A DNA stretch of 64,000 nt. It comes from DATKPA01 sp051955985 (GTDB taxonomy: Bacteria > Planctomycetota > Phycisphaerae > WQYP01). The translations under genes were made by a program, and so were the position numbers. Location of the stretch: assembly GCA_051955985.1 (NCBI GenBank), contig JBQCGD010000168.1:18181-82180 (forward strand). Direction: 5' to 3'. The notes under the pieces are model-generated. The model was not told where the DNA came from. It made no database searches and saw only the letters and a program-made list of their open reading frames with translations. Every line of letters begins with the position of its first letter. The first letter of the stretch is position 1. Below are positions 52,865 through 61,570 of this stretch, piece after piece.

Positions 52865-55800
52865 ATGACCCAATTCGCTCCCTCCCCCGAAGCCCCCTCC
52901 CGCAACCCCGCGACCGCCCCCCAGGACACCCAGCGCGAAACCCTCGAGCAGATCGTCAACCTCTCCATCCAGTGCTCCACCACCGAGCAGCGCATCGACC
53001 AGGAACACGACGCCGCCCTCGCCCGCGCCACCCAGGAACTCCAGAAACAACTCCGCGCCGCCGACGACCGCGCCCAGCACCGCACCGCCGAACTCACCGC
53101 TTCCACCACCCATCGCGAAGAATCCATCCAGCTCCGCTACGAATCGCGTAAGCACGAAATCGATTCCGAAAACGAATCCCAGGAATCCCAGATCGTCCGA
53201 CAGCGCCGCGACGCCGAATCCGCCCTCAAAAAAGAATACGAAGCCGCCACCTGGCAGGCCGAAAGCACCCTCGTCCAGTTCCAGATGAAAATTGATGCCG
53301 AAGAACAAAACTGGAGCAAAATCGAAGAACAAAGCAAGGCCGACCTCGCCTCCCTCGACGCCCTCGAAGCCTCCGCCAACCGCTCCCTCGCCCGCTGCGG
53401 CCTCCCCCCAGCGCCCGCCGCCGCACCCCCCGCCCTCGACGACCCCACAAAACAAAAACTCGCCGCCGACCGCCTCCCCCTCCTCGAAGATCAGCGCACC
53501 CTCGCCACCAAACTCCTCAACCAGCTCCGATCCATCACCCAGCCCCGCGCCACCGACGCCCTCGTCCCCTGGTTCTTCATCATCCTCGGCACCGGCTGCG
53601 CCGCCTTCGCCGCCTGGACCTTCACCACCGACGATAAATCCCGCCCCCTCTACACCGCCATCGCCGGCGGCGCACTCCTCCTCCTCGGCACAATCCTCTG
53701 GTTCCTCTTCCGCGCCCGCCGCCGCGCCCACGTCCGCAATCAAGCCCAGTCCGTCTACGCCTCCTTCCTCTCCACCCTCGCCATCGCCCGCGAAGCCGCC
53801 CGCGTCGATTCCGAAGCCGCCGCCGCCGACCGCCAGCGCCGCGTCAACGACGCCAAACGCCGTCGCGACGCCGAAGCCACCGCCGCCCGCGAAAAAGCCA
53901 AATCCATCCAGCTCCTCGCCAACAACCGCTACCAATCCGACCTCGCCGACCTCACCCAGCACACCTCCGAACTCGCCGCCGCCAACCAAAAAGAACGCGA
54001 CACCGCCATCGCCGAACTCCACCAATCCCGCGACGCCACCCAGTCCGAAATCGACACCGAACATTCCTCCGCCCGCCACGAAGCCGAAGCCGCCCACGCC
54101 AAAACCCGCGAAACCATCGAATCCACCTACACCACGGAAACCCGCAACCTCACCGCCCTCTGGGACGACGGCCTCCAACGCGTCAACGCACTCCTCGCCG
54201 CCGGCGCCGGCATCGACCCCGCACTCATCGACTGGCAAAGCCCCGCCTGGGCCGGCTGGAAATCCCCCCGCGAATTCACCGGCCAGATCCGCTTCGGCGA
54301 AATGACCGTCGACCTCACCCAGCTCACGCAAACCCTCCCAAAACGCCTCCAGCTCCCCCAGCCCTTCAAAGTCCCCGCCCTCCTCACGCTCCCCACCCGC
54401 GGTTCCCTCTTCATCGAATCCGATCAAACCGGCCGCCACGCCGTCAACGACCTCGCCAAACTCGTCATCGCCCGCCTCCTCACCCAGATCCCCGCCGGCC
54501 GCGCCAAGTTCACCATCTTCGATCCCGCCGGCCTCGGCCAGAATTTCGCCGGCTTCATGCACCTCACCGACCACGACGAATCCCTCGTCGGCGCACGCAT
54601 CTGGACCGAAAAAGAACACATCCAGCAGCGCCTCGCCGACCTCACCGAGCACATGGAAACCGTCATTCAGAAATACCTCCGCAACGAATACACCACCATC
54701 GACCAGTACAACGCCCAGGCTGGCGAACTCGCCGAACCCTACCGCTTCCTCGTCATCGCCGATTTCCCCACCGGCTTCGAACCCGAAACCCTCCGCCGCC
54801 TCACCAGCATCGCCGAAACCGGCCCCCGCTGCGGCGTCTACACCATCATCCTCCGCGACACCCGCCTCCCCCTCCCCCAAGGCTCGCGCGTCGAAGACAT
54901 CATCCAGCGCAGCGTCCACCTCCAATACAAAAACGGCAACTTCACCTGGAACGATGCCGTCTTCCGCCAATTCCCCCTCCGCGCCGACGCCCCCTCCGAC
55001 GACAAAACCCTCACCGCCCTCATGGACAAAGTCGGCCTCGCCGCCAAGGAAGCCAAACGCGTCGAAGTTCCCTTCGAATCCATCGCCCCCGCGCCCGATC
55101 ACTTCTGGTCCCGCTCCTCAGCCGAAGACCTCCGCGTCCCCATCGGCAAGTCCGGCGCCACCCGCCTCCAGTCCCTCCGCCTCGGCATCGGCGTCGCCCA
55201 GCACATGCTCGTCGCCGGTAAAACCGGCTCCGGCAAATCCAACCTCATGCACACCATCGTCACCAACATGGCCATGTGGTACTCCCCCGATGAACTCGAG
55301 TTCTACCTCGTCGACTTCAAAAAAGGCGTCGAGTTCAAAGCCTACGCCTCCACACGCCTCCCCCACGCCCGCGCCATCGCTGTCGAATCCGACCGCGAGT
55401 TCGGCCTTTCCGTCCTCCAGCGCGTCGACGCCGAACTCACCCGCCGCGGCACCATGTTCCGTGACGTCGGCGCCCAGGAAATCCGCGCATTTCGAGACAA
55501 AACCGGTCAAAAACTCCCCAGAACCGTGCTTTTAATAGACGAATTCCAGGAATTCTTCTCCGAAGACGACAAGGTCGCTCAGGAAGCCTCCGGCCTCCTC
55601 GACCGCCTCGTCCGCCAGGGCCGCGCCTTCGGCGTCCACGTCGTCCTCGGCTCCCAAACCATCGGCGGCTCCTCCGGCCTCGCACGCTCCACCCTCGGCC
55701 AGATCGCCGTCCGCATCGCCCTCCAATGCTCCGAAGCCGACTCCCAGATGATCCTCGGCGACAACAACTCCGCCGCACGACTTCTCTCCCGCCCCGGCGA

Positions 55801-56815
55801 AGCCGTCTACAACGACGCCGGCGGACTCGTCGAAGCCAACAGCCCCTTCCAGATCGCCTTCCTCCCCGACGAACAACGCGAACGCTACCTCGAAAAAATC
55901 CGCGACCTCGCCGATCAAAAATCTCTCCACACCCCCGACCCCATCGTCTTCGAAGGCAACACCGCCGCCTCAATCCGCGGCAACCGCAAACTCCTCGCCC
56001 TCCTCAACCACCCCCTCTCTGCCACCCCCTCCCTCATCCCCGCCTACGTCGGCGAACCCGTCGCCATCAAGGACCCCGCCGCCGTCCTCTTCCGCCGCCA
56101 GATCGGCGCCAACGTCCTCCTCGTCGGCCAGCAGGAAGAATCCGCCATCGCCATCTTCTCTTCCATCATCACCTCCCTCGCCGCCCAGCACCGCCCAGGC
56201 GACGCCTTCTTCCACCTCCTTGACGGCACCCCCGCCGACTCCCGCTACTTCGGCCTCCTCGAACGCGTCCTCCAAACCATCCCGCAACAATCCAAAATCA
56301 TCCAACTCAAACAAGTCCCCGACGCCATCAACGAGCTCTCCACCCTCCTCAAAGACCGCGAAGCCGACGACTCCGCCCCCGCCCCCGCCATCTACACCCT
56401 CCTCTTCGGCCTCCAGCGCTTCCGCGTCCTCCGCCGCGCCGAAGACGACTTCTCCTTCCGAAGCAGCGAATCCGAAACCCCCAAGACCGACAAGCAATTC
56501 GCCGAACTCCTCTCCGAAGGCCCCGCCGCCGGAATCCACAACCTCCTCTGGGCCGACACCCCCATCACCATCGAACGCACCCTCGAACGCAGCGCCATGA
56601 AACACTTCGATTACCGCATCCTCTTCCAGATGAGCGCCACCGACTCCAGCAACCTCATCGACTCCCCCCTCGCCAACAACCTCGGCGCCCACCGCGCCCT
56701 CCTCTACTCCGAAGAACAAGGCACCACCGAAAAGTTCCGCCCCTACGAAGTCCCCACCCACGAATGGCTCACCCACATCGCCGCCCACCTCACCCCCAAA
56801 TCCCAACCCGCCTAG
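52865..56815 (+). CDS. Membrane-anchored FtsK/EssC-type ATPase with long coiled coils
   Basis: A 1316-residue protein. Residues about 30-190 are coiled coil. Two membrane helices follow at about 237-257 (WFFIILGTGCAAFAAWTF) and 268-286 (IAGGALLLLGTILWFLF). A second coiled coil runs to about 430. An ATPase-like domain from about 500 has no Walker A (SLFIESDQTGRHAV). The active FtsK domain has Walker A GKTGSGKS (785-792), YLVDFKKGVEFKAY, Walker B TVLLIDEFQEFF and the GSQTIGGSS sensor. A third degenerate domain starts near 1080 (NVLLVGQQEESAIAIF). Tandem ATPase domains recall EssC/EccC of type VII secretion, but there is no FHA domain, and the intact site is in the middle domain. It follows the three small helical genes with 6 bases between. 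Confidence 0.85.
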   Translation: MTQFAPSPEAPSRNPATAPQDTQRETLEQIVNLSIQCSTTEQRIDQEHDAALARATQELQKQLRAADDRAQHRTAELTASTTHREESIQLRYESRKHEIDSENESQESQIVRQRRDAESALKKEYEAATWQAESTLVQFQMKIDAEEQNWSKIEEQSKADLASLDALEASANRSLARCGLPPAPAAAPPALDDPTKQKLAADRLPLLEDQRTLATKLLNQLRSITQPRATDALVPWFFIILGTGCAAFAAWTFTTDDKSRPLYTAIAGGALLLLGTILWFLFRARRRAHVRNQAQSVYASFLSTLAIAREAARVDSEAAAADRQRRVNDAKRRRDAEATAAREKAKSIQLLANNRYQSDLADLTQHTSELAAANQKERDTAIAELHQSRDATQSEIDTEHSSARHEAEAAHAKTRETIESTYTTETRNLTALWDDGLQRVNALLAAGAGIDPALIDWQSPAWAGWKSPREFTGQIRFGEMTVDLTQLTQTLPKRLQLPQPFKVPALLTLPTRGSLFIESDQTGRHAVNDLAKLVIARLLTQIPAGRAKFTIFDPAGLGQNFAGFMHLTDHDESLVGARIWTEKEHIQQRLADLTEHMETVIQKYLRNEYTTIDQYNAQAGELAEPYRFLVIADFPTGFEPETLRRLTSIAETGPRCGVYTIILRDTRLPLPQGSRVEDIIQRSVHLQYKNGNFTWNDAVFRQFPLRADAPSDDKTLTALMDKVGLAAKEAKRVEVPFESIAPAPDHFWSRSSAEDLRVPIGKSGATRLQSLRLGIGVAQHMLVAGKTGSGKSNLMHTIVTNMAMWYSPDELEFYLVDFKKGVEFKAYASTRLPHARAIAVESDREFGLSVLQRVDAELTRRGTMFRDVGAQEIRAFRDKTGQKLPRTVLLIDEFQEFFSEDDKVAQEASGLLDRLVRQGRAFGVHVVLGSQTIGGSSGLARSTLGQIAVRIALQCSEADSQMILGDNNSAARLLSRPGEAVYNDAGGLVEANSPFQIAFLPDEQRERYLEKIRDLADQKSLHTPDPIVFEGNTAASIRGNRKLLALLNHPLSATPSLIPAYVGEPVAIKDPAAVLFRRQIGANVLLVGQQEESAIAIFSSIITSLAAQHRPGDAFFHLLDGTPADSRYFGLLERVLQTIPQQSKIIQLKQVPDAINELSTLLKDREADDSAPAPAIYTLLFGLQRFRVLRRAEDDFSFRSSESETPKTDKQFAELLSEGPAAGIHNLLWADTPITIERTLERSAMKHFDYRILFQMSATDSSNLIDSPLANNLGAHRALLYSEEQGTTEKFRPYEVPTHEWLTHIAAHLTPKSQPA

Positions 56816-56833
56816 TCGCGGCATCGGCCCAGG

Positions 56834-56878
56834 GTGCCATGCTTCTGACCACAACCTCGGTGGTCAGAATCATGCCAC
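56834..56878. repeat. REP-like palindrome after the FtsK gene
   Basis: GTGCCATGCTTCTGACCAC (56834-56852) pairs with GTGGTCAGAATCATGCCAC (56860-56878) over 19 bases with two mismatches and a 7-base loop, 19 bases after the ATPase stop. It has the look of a dispersed extragenic palindrome, and could also end the upstream transcript although no T run follows. Confidence 0.6.
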
Positions 56879-56907
56879 ATGGACACGCAATAAACATATT
56901 GCATCCT

Positions 56908-57197
56908 CGCCATCACACTCAAACGCCTCAACCGCATCCTTCATCACACGCGTCGGTAGGGGCCCCCACACCCTCGTCGCCCGCGCCGCCCTCTCCCAAC
57001 TCACCCGCCTCAACCTCACCGACCTCATCACCACCACTGCCGACCACTACATCCAAACCGCCGCCACCCTCGCCACCGACCTCCCCAAACTCACCCACCT
57101 CCGCCAATCCGACCTCTGCAACGCCTCCGCCTGGACCCACGAAATCGAACACCTCCTCCACACCATCTGGAAATCCTGGTGCAAAGGGAACCCGTAG
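56908..57197 (+). pseudogene. Frameshifted gene remnant
   Basis: The region codes with the same C-ending codon habit as real genes nearby but lacks an intact frame. In one phase it reads ITLKRLNRILHHTR and then hits TAG at 56957. In the next phase, from about 56961, it reads PHTLVARAALSQLTRLNLTD and later WTHEIEHLLHTIWKSWCKG to a TAG at 57195. No ATG, GTG or TTG start exists for the second part. A helical protein of about 95 residues seems to have been broken by a one-base shift. The family is not recognised. The final stop lies in a small hairpin (CCG-TA-GCG-TAAG-CGC-CGG, 57192-57209). Confidence 0.45.
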
Positions 57198-57320
57198 CGT
57201 AAGCGCCGGTGAGCCAACCTTTCACCCTACCGGCCTCCTCCCCGCGCACGCGGCCCCACAACTCCTCCCCTCATCCGGAACCCCAAATCGAAATTCGAAA
57301 ATCAAAAATCAAAAATGCCC
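57198..57320. other. Intergenic tail with short AT-rich repeat
   Basis: Non-coding. It contains the end of the small hairpin noted above and a locally AT-rich run at 57288-57314 with tandem ATCAAAAATCAAAAAT units, standing out from the GC-rich background. It lies just past the stop of the YnbE-YdbL gene. Confidence 0.5.
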
Positions 57321-57992
57321 TCACCCCTGCCACCTCACCCACTCCCACTGCTTCGCCCCCTTGTTATACTTCTCCACCCAATCCCCCTTCTCCGCATACC
57401 CCAGCCGCTGCAGGTAATACGCCAGCGCCGCATCCGCCTCGCTCGTCCCGTTCTTCGCCGCGCGCAGCTTATACAGTGCCGACCGATCCGCATTCTCCGC
57501 CTCCAGCGTCTTCTTCTGCTCCGCCGACAGCGTCCCCTTCTCCACCAGCAGCCCCGTATGCGCTTCCCCCGCCACATGCGCACTCAACAGCGCCCGCACC
57601 TGCGCATTCCGCGCCGCCATGCTCTTCACCAGCTCCTCTTCCGTCCCCGCCGCCACCTCCCGCGGCGCCGCACGCCCCACCACGTCCGCATACACCACCG
57701 ACCGCTCCCCCTCCACGATCGCCGCCCCCGGCCCGCCGCTCGCCGGCAACCCGATATCCTCCGGCGAAACCGTCCGCTTCGCCTTCTCCCCAGTGATCGT
57801 CTCCAGGTCCTTCCGCGCATCCGTGATCACCAGCTCCAGCCGCCCCGACAAATTCACATTCACTTCCAATGGCTTCGGCTGCTCAATCACCACCGTATTC
57901 TTCGTCTGAATCGCCCCACAACCCAAAAGCCCCGTCGCGCATGCCACTCCCAGAACGCCCGCCACCGTCTTAATCTTAATCGTAATCTTCAT
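57321..57992 (-). CDS. Fused YnbE-YdbL-like lipoprotein
   Basis: A 223-residue lipoprotein. The leader ITIKIKTVAGVLGVACATGL ends in a lipobox with cysteine in LLGCGAIQTK. Directly after it, VVIEQPKPLEVNVNLSGRLE matches the E. coli lipoprotein YnbE, which is almost entirely this segment. The C-terminal 110 residues match YdbL (DUF1318): GLLVEKGTLSAEQKKTLEAE, ALYKLRAAKNGTSEADA and GDWVEKYNKGAKQWEW. In E. coli ydbH, ynbE and ydbL form one operon, and YdbH-YnbE bridges the envelope for phospholipid transport. Here the two small proteins are one chain encoded next to ydbH. The ATG at 57992 has AAGGAG upstream; a GTG at 58013 is also possible. Confidence 0.82.
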   Translation of the reverse strand: MKITIKIKTVAGVLGVACATGLLGCGAIQTKNTVVIEQPKPLEVNVNLSGRLELVITDARKDLETITGEKAKRTVSPEDIGLPASGGPGAAIVEGERSVVYADVVGRAAPREVAAGTEEELVKSMAARNAQVRALLSAHVAGEAHTGLLVEKGTLSAEQKKTLEAENADRSALYKLRAAKNGTSEADAALAYYLQRLGYAEKGDWVEKYNKGAKQWEWVRWQG

Positions 57993-58027
57993 CTTAATCC
58001 GACTCCTTTTCACACAAGGCCATCATA

Positions 58028-59734
58028 TCACTTCCCAGTCGCCCCGGCTCCAATCTCCTTCCCCAACCCCACCGCCAACGCCAGAATCTCCTCCACCGTC
58101 TTCCCCTTCAACACAATCGTCACCCCCGGCAACTGCACCGTGTAATTCGCCAGCACCTCATGCCCCCCAATGTTCGCCTTCACCCCATACCCCGGCTCCC
58201 CCGGCTTCACCCCCGCTCGCTGGTAATTCAACGTCACCACCGGCAACCCCTCCGGCGCGCTCACCCCGATATGCCCCGTCGTGTACGGATAATCCTTCAA
58301 CTGCGCCACCACAATCTGACTGAAATTCGACGGCAACACCCCGCCCCCGCTCCCCGCCTGCAGCTTCTCCGCCAACGCCTCCGCCGTCTGCTGGTCCTTG
58401 ATCTGCAATCGCCCCGGCCCATCCGTGTTCAGCACGATCTCCCCAACCACCACCCCCTTTGCATTGCTCCCCAGGTGAATCTCCCCATCCACCATCCCCT
58501 CCGCATCAAACCGATCCCCCGCAAGATTCTCCGCCACCTCCGATTGATCCAAATGGCTCACCGTAAAATCCGCCTTCATCAGCCGCCGCTCCGCCAGCGA
58601 AAACCCCACCGCCCCGGAAAACGCCCCCTTCGCAAACTCAAACCCCACCTGCGTCGCATCCAGCTCTCCCTTCTCCACCGTCACTTCCCCCTTCAACCCG
58701 TTCACCTCATTCTTCCCATAAGTCACCGATTGAAGCGCAATCTTCCCCTTCACGACTTCCCCCACTCGCAAAAATTCCGCCGACAGCGGCCCCGCCACAT
58801 CCCCCGCCACCCGCAACCCCTTCACCCCATACCCATCACCCCCATCCACCCCAACGCCCCCAACCGCCACCCGCCCGCGCCACACCTGCCCCGCCCCCTC
58901 CCACGCCACCACTCCATTCCCCTCCACCCGCTCCACGCCCACCTGGTAGTCCCGCTGCAACCCCTTCCCCAATCCCGCCGTCATCGCCTTCGTCACCTTC
59001 CCCTTCAACCCCTTCCCCGAAACCTCCTCCACCCGCCACTCCCCCGGCGCCATCTCCACCCGCACCTCCCCGCTCCCGCTCGCCCCCTCCACCGTCCCCG
59101 TCAACCCCCGCGTCGGCTTCTCCCGATCCCCCGACATCCGCATCCCCACCTCCGCCGAATAACTCCCCGGCAACAGTCCCCACACTCCTTCCCCCTCCAC
59201 CTCTACCTTCCCCGAACAATACAAATCATCCACCCAGAACGGCTTCCCCGCCGGTGCGCTCTGCGTCGTCGCCGTCGTCGCCCCACCCTTCTGCGTCGCC
59301 GCCCCCTCCGCGCTCCCATTCCCGCCCCACAGCTCCGCCAACGTGGCCTCTCCGCCCTCCCCGCGCCGCAGATGCACCTCCACCCCCTCCGCACGCACAC
59401 TCTCCACCGCCCCGCCCATCACTTCACCCCAGCCAAACCGCACCCGCACCACCCCCGCGCGTGCCAACACCCGCTCCCGGTAGGGGGGCATTTCATGCAA
59501 CACCACATCCCGCAACACCAGCTCCCCGTCCGCCGACAGCGTTGCACTCCCCACCTCCGGCGAAAACCGCGCATACCCGCTCCGCCCAATCCCCCACCGC
59601 ACCACCCACGGCCTAAAAACAAACGGAAACGCCCCCAGCACAATCACCAGCACCAGCACCGCCGCCGCCCCACGCCACACCCACCGCCACCGCGACCGCC
59701 GCTTCTTCCCCGTTTTCTCCTCCACCTTCTCCAT
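58028..59734 (-). CDS. ydbH: YdbH-like AsmA-family envelope protein
   Basis: A 568-residue protein with one N-terminal membrane anchor (AAAVLVLVIVLGAFPFVF) and a long periplasmic beta-rich domain of the AsmA-like kind, predicted to form a hydrophobic groove for lipid passage between membranes. The C-terminal part carries the YdbH signature: ADGMVDGEIHLGSNAKGVVV, TDGPGRLQIKDQQTAEALAE and LPVVTLNYQRAG. E. coli YdbH is about 880 residues, so this version is short. The start lies 4 bases after the truncated-hemoglobin stop, and the YnbE-YdbL fusion follows after 35 bases. In Planctomycetota the bridge would join the cytoplasmic and outer membranes; that role is inferred from the family. Confidence 0.8.
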   Translation of the reverse strand: MEKVEEKTGKKRRSRWRWVWRGAAAVLVLVIVLGAFPFVFRPWVVRWGIGRSGYARFSPEVGSATLSADGELVLRDVVLHEMPPYRERVLARAGVVRVRFGWGEVMGGAVESVRAEGVEVHLRRGEGGEATLAELWGGNGSAEGAATQKGGATTATTQSAPAGKPFWVDDLYCSGKVEVEGEGVWGLLPGSYSAEVGMRMSGDREKPTRGLTGTVEGASGSGEVRVEMAPGEWRVEEVSGKGLKGKVTKAMTAGLGKGLQRDYQVGVERVEGNGVVAWEGAGQVWRGRVAVGGVGVDGGDGYGVKGLRVAGDVAGPLSAEFLRVGEVVKGKIALQSVTYGKNEVNGLKGEVTVEKGELDATQVGFEFAKGAFSGAVGFSLAERRLMKADFTVSHLDQSEVAENLAGDRFDAEGMVDGEIHLGSNAKGVVVGEIVLNTDGPGRLQIKDQQTAEALAEKLQAGSGGGVLPSNFSQIVVAQLKDYPYTTGHIGVSAPEGLPVVTLNYQRAGVKPGEPGYGVKANIGGHEVLANYTVQLPGVTIVLKGKTVEEILALAVGLGKEIGAGATGK

Positions 59735-59737
59735 CGA

Positions 59738-60175
59738 TCACTCCGTCACCGGAAACATCGCCCCGCCCGCGAACCCCGCGCCGCCGGGTCCGCTGTTGCG
59801 ATTGATCAAAAACGTCGCCGTCTGATGAAAAAACTCCCGCAAAATCCCCTCCGCTTCCCCCGGCAACTTCACCTCCTCAAGCGCCCCCTCCATCAACGCC
59901 ACCCACCGATCCCGCGCCCGCTGATCCACCGCAAACGCAAAATGCCGCGCCCGCAGCTTCGGATGCCCACGCCGCTCAATGTAATGCGCCGGCCCCCCAA
60001 ACCGAAAAATCAGAAAATCCCGCAGCCGCCCCTTCGCCCCCTCCATGTCCGCCGACGGATACATCGGCCGCAAAATATCATCCACCGCCACCCGCCGGTA
60101 AAACGCCCCCACCAACCGCTCAAACCCCTCCTCCCCAATCAACCGATACACCACAAAATCCGGATGCTCAGGCAC
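59738..60175 (-). CDS. glbO: Truncated hemoglobin, group II (GlbO type)
   Basis: A 145-residue heme protein of the 2/2 globin fold, group II. Recognisable segments are YRLIGEEGFERLVGAFYRRV, PMYPSADMEGAKGRLRDFL, FGGPAHYIERRGHPKLRARH with the proximal histidine, FAVDQRARDRWVALM with the conserved Trp of group II, and YIERRG at the distal side. Such proteins bind oxygen or nitric oxide. It begins with GTG, with AGGGA 7-8 bases upstream. It sits in a minus-strand set: monooxygenase, globin, YdbH, YnbE-YdbL. The link between a globin and lipid transport genes has no established meaning. Confidence 0.9.
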   Translation of the reverse strand: MPEHPDFVVYRLIGEEGFERLVGAFYRRVAVDDILRPMYPSADMEGAKGRLRDFLIFRFGGPAHYIERRGHPKLRARHFAFAVDQRARDRWVALMEGALEEVKLPGEAEGILREFFHQTATFLINRNSGPGGAGFAGGAMFPVTE

Positions 60176-60253
60176 AACAAAATCCCTGTAAACGCTCTTC
60201 GCGGCCCTTCGTGTCTTCGTGCCTTCCTGTTTACCTCGTCGGTGGGGGGGCCG

Positions 60254-61423
60254 TCACCCCGGCATCACCAGCGGCACGTCCCACGCATCATATCCCCACA
60301 ACCCCCGAAACTTCTCCTCCACCCCGCGCCCGCCCACTCTCCTTACCATCCAATTCCGAACCGCGCACGCCACCGGATTCCCCCACTGCCCCATCCGCCC
60401 AAACCGCAAGCTCTCCCGCACCACCCCGCCCGTCCGCTCCATCCGCGTCGCCTCATACACCCGAAACGCCGTCTCCACCCCCGGCACCGCATCCAGCGCA
60501 TGCGCCAACACCGCCGCATCCTCCATCGCCATGCACGCCCCCTGCCCCAGGTTCGGCGTCATCGGATGCGCCGCATCCCCCAGCAACGTCACCGCCCCCT
60601 CTCCCCACCGCTCCACCGGCGCCCGATCACAAATCGCATGACACACCACCGCCTCCTCCGCCGTCCCCTCTACCACCTGCCGGATGGGCGCATGCCACCC
60701 CCCGAACATCTCCAACACCTCCTCCTTCCACCTCCCCGGAGTGTTCCTCAACGTCTCCTCCGGTGACCGATCATTCGCCGCCGCCCACCACGCAACCCTC
60801 CCTGCCCCCAACGGAATCAGCCCAAATCTCCTCCCACACCCCCACGTCTCCCCCACAACCTCCTCCCCATAATGTTCCGCGACCCCCCGCCAGGCCACGT
60901 ACCCCCGGTACCGCGCCTCCCCATCCCCCAACACCTCCCCACGCACAACCGACCGCACCCCCTCCGCTCCCACGACGCCATCCCCCCATTCCGACACCGT
61001 CCCATCCCCAAACCGCGCCCGCACCCCCTCCGCCCCGCGCTCCACCCCCACGCACCTTTTCCCCAACCGCACCCACCCCTCCGGCACCGCCTGCCGCACC
61101 GCCTCCAGCAACACCGCCCGATGCGCAAACACCATCGGCACCTCCCCTTGCGCCGCCACCATCTTCATCAACTCCCGCCCCCGCCAATCCCGCAGTGCCC
61201 CCACCGGCGCCTCATGCGACCGCTCCCGCAACCACCCGAACACCCCCAACCGCTCCAACACCCGCCCCGCATTCGGCCACACCGCCAACCCCGCCCCCAC
61301 CTCCCTCAACTCCTCCGCCTGCTCATAAACCACCGCCTCCACCCGACCTGCCGCGCGCACCCGCAGACACGCCGCGAGCGCCAGCCCACCGAGCCCGCCG
61401 CCGATAATCACAACCTTCTTCAT
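60254..61423 (-). CDS. FAD-dependent monooxygenase (UbiH/salicylate hydroxylase-like)
   Basis: Flavoprotein hydroxylase of 389 residues. The FAD dinucleotide motif is at the N-terminus (VVIIGGGLGGLALAACLR), and the FAD-binding GD motif appears as VTLLGDAAHPMTPNLGQGAC near residue 285. The substrate region EVGAGLAVWPNAGRVLERLG is typical of class A monooxygenases acting on aromatics or isoprenoid quinone rings. The substrate is unknown. The ATG at 61423 (MKKVVIIGGG) fits the family; an open extension to 61465 is polar. First gene of the minus-strand set that includes the globin and YdbH. It is divergent from rpsA across 147 bases. Confidence 0.87.
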   Translation of the reverse strand: MKKVVIIGGGLGGLALAACLRVRAAGRVEAVVYEQAEELREVGAGLAVWPNAGRVLERLGVFGWLRERSHEAPVGALRDWRGRELMKMVAAQGEVPMVFAHRAVLLEAVRQAVPEGWVRLGKRCVGVERGAEGVRARFGDGTVSEWGDGVVGAEGVRSVVRGEVLGDGEARYRGYVAWRGVAEHYGEEVVGETWGCGRRFGLIPLGAGRVAWWAAANDRSPEETLRNTPGRWKEEVLEMFGGWHAPIRQVVEGTAEEAVVCHAICDRAPVERWGEGAVTLLGDAAHPMTPNLGQGACMAMEDAAVLAHALDAVPGVETAFRVYEATRMERTGGVVRESLRFGRMGQWGNPVACAVRNWMVRRVGGRGVEEKFRGLWGYDAWDVPLVMPG

Positions 61424-61570
61424 CGCCGCGGAATTGTACCGTCCTCCCACCATCACCTCATCCACACCCCCAAACTGTTTTGCATTTCCCTTCCTTCCAG
61501 TAACATAAGCGATTCCCCCGGGGATTCACGTCACGACCCCGGTTCTTCGCAATGGCTTTTGAGGCAGCGT

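Noticed and set aside
52649..55102. An 817-codon minus-strand frame opposite the FtsK gene, rich in Gly/Glu/Val
   Set aside because: The composition is that of a mirror of C-rich coding sequence, it has no motif, and the plus strand encodes an unmistakable ATPase.
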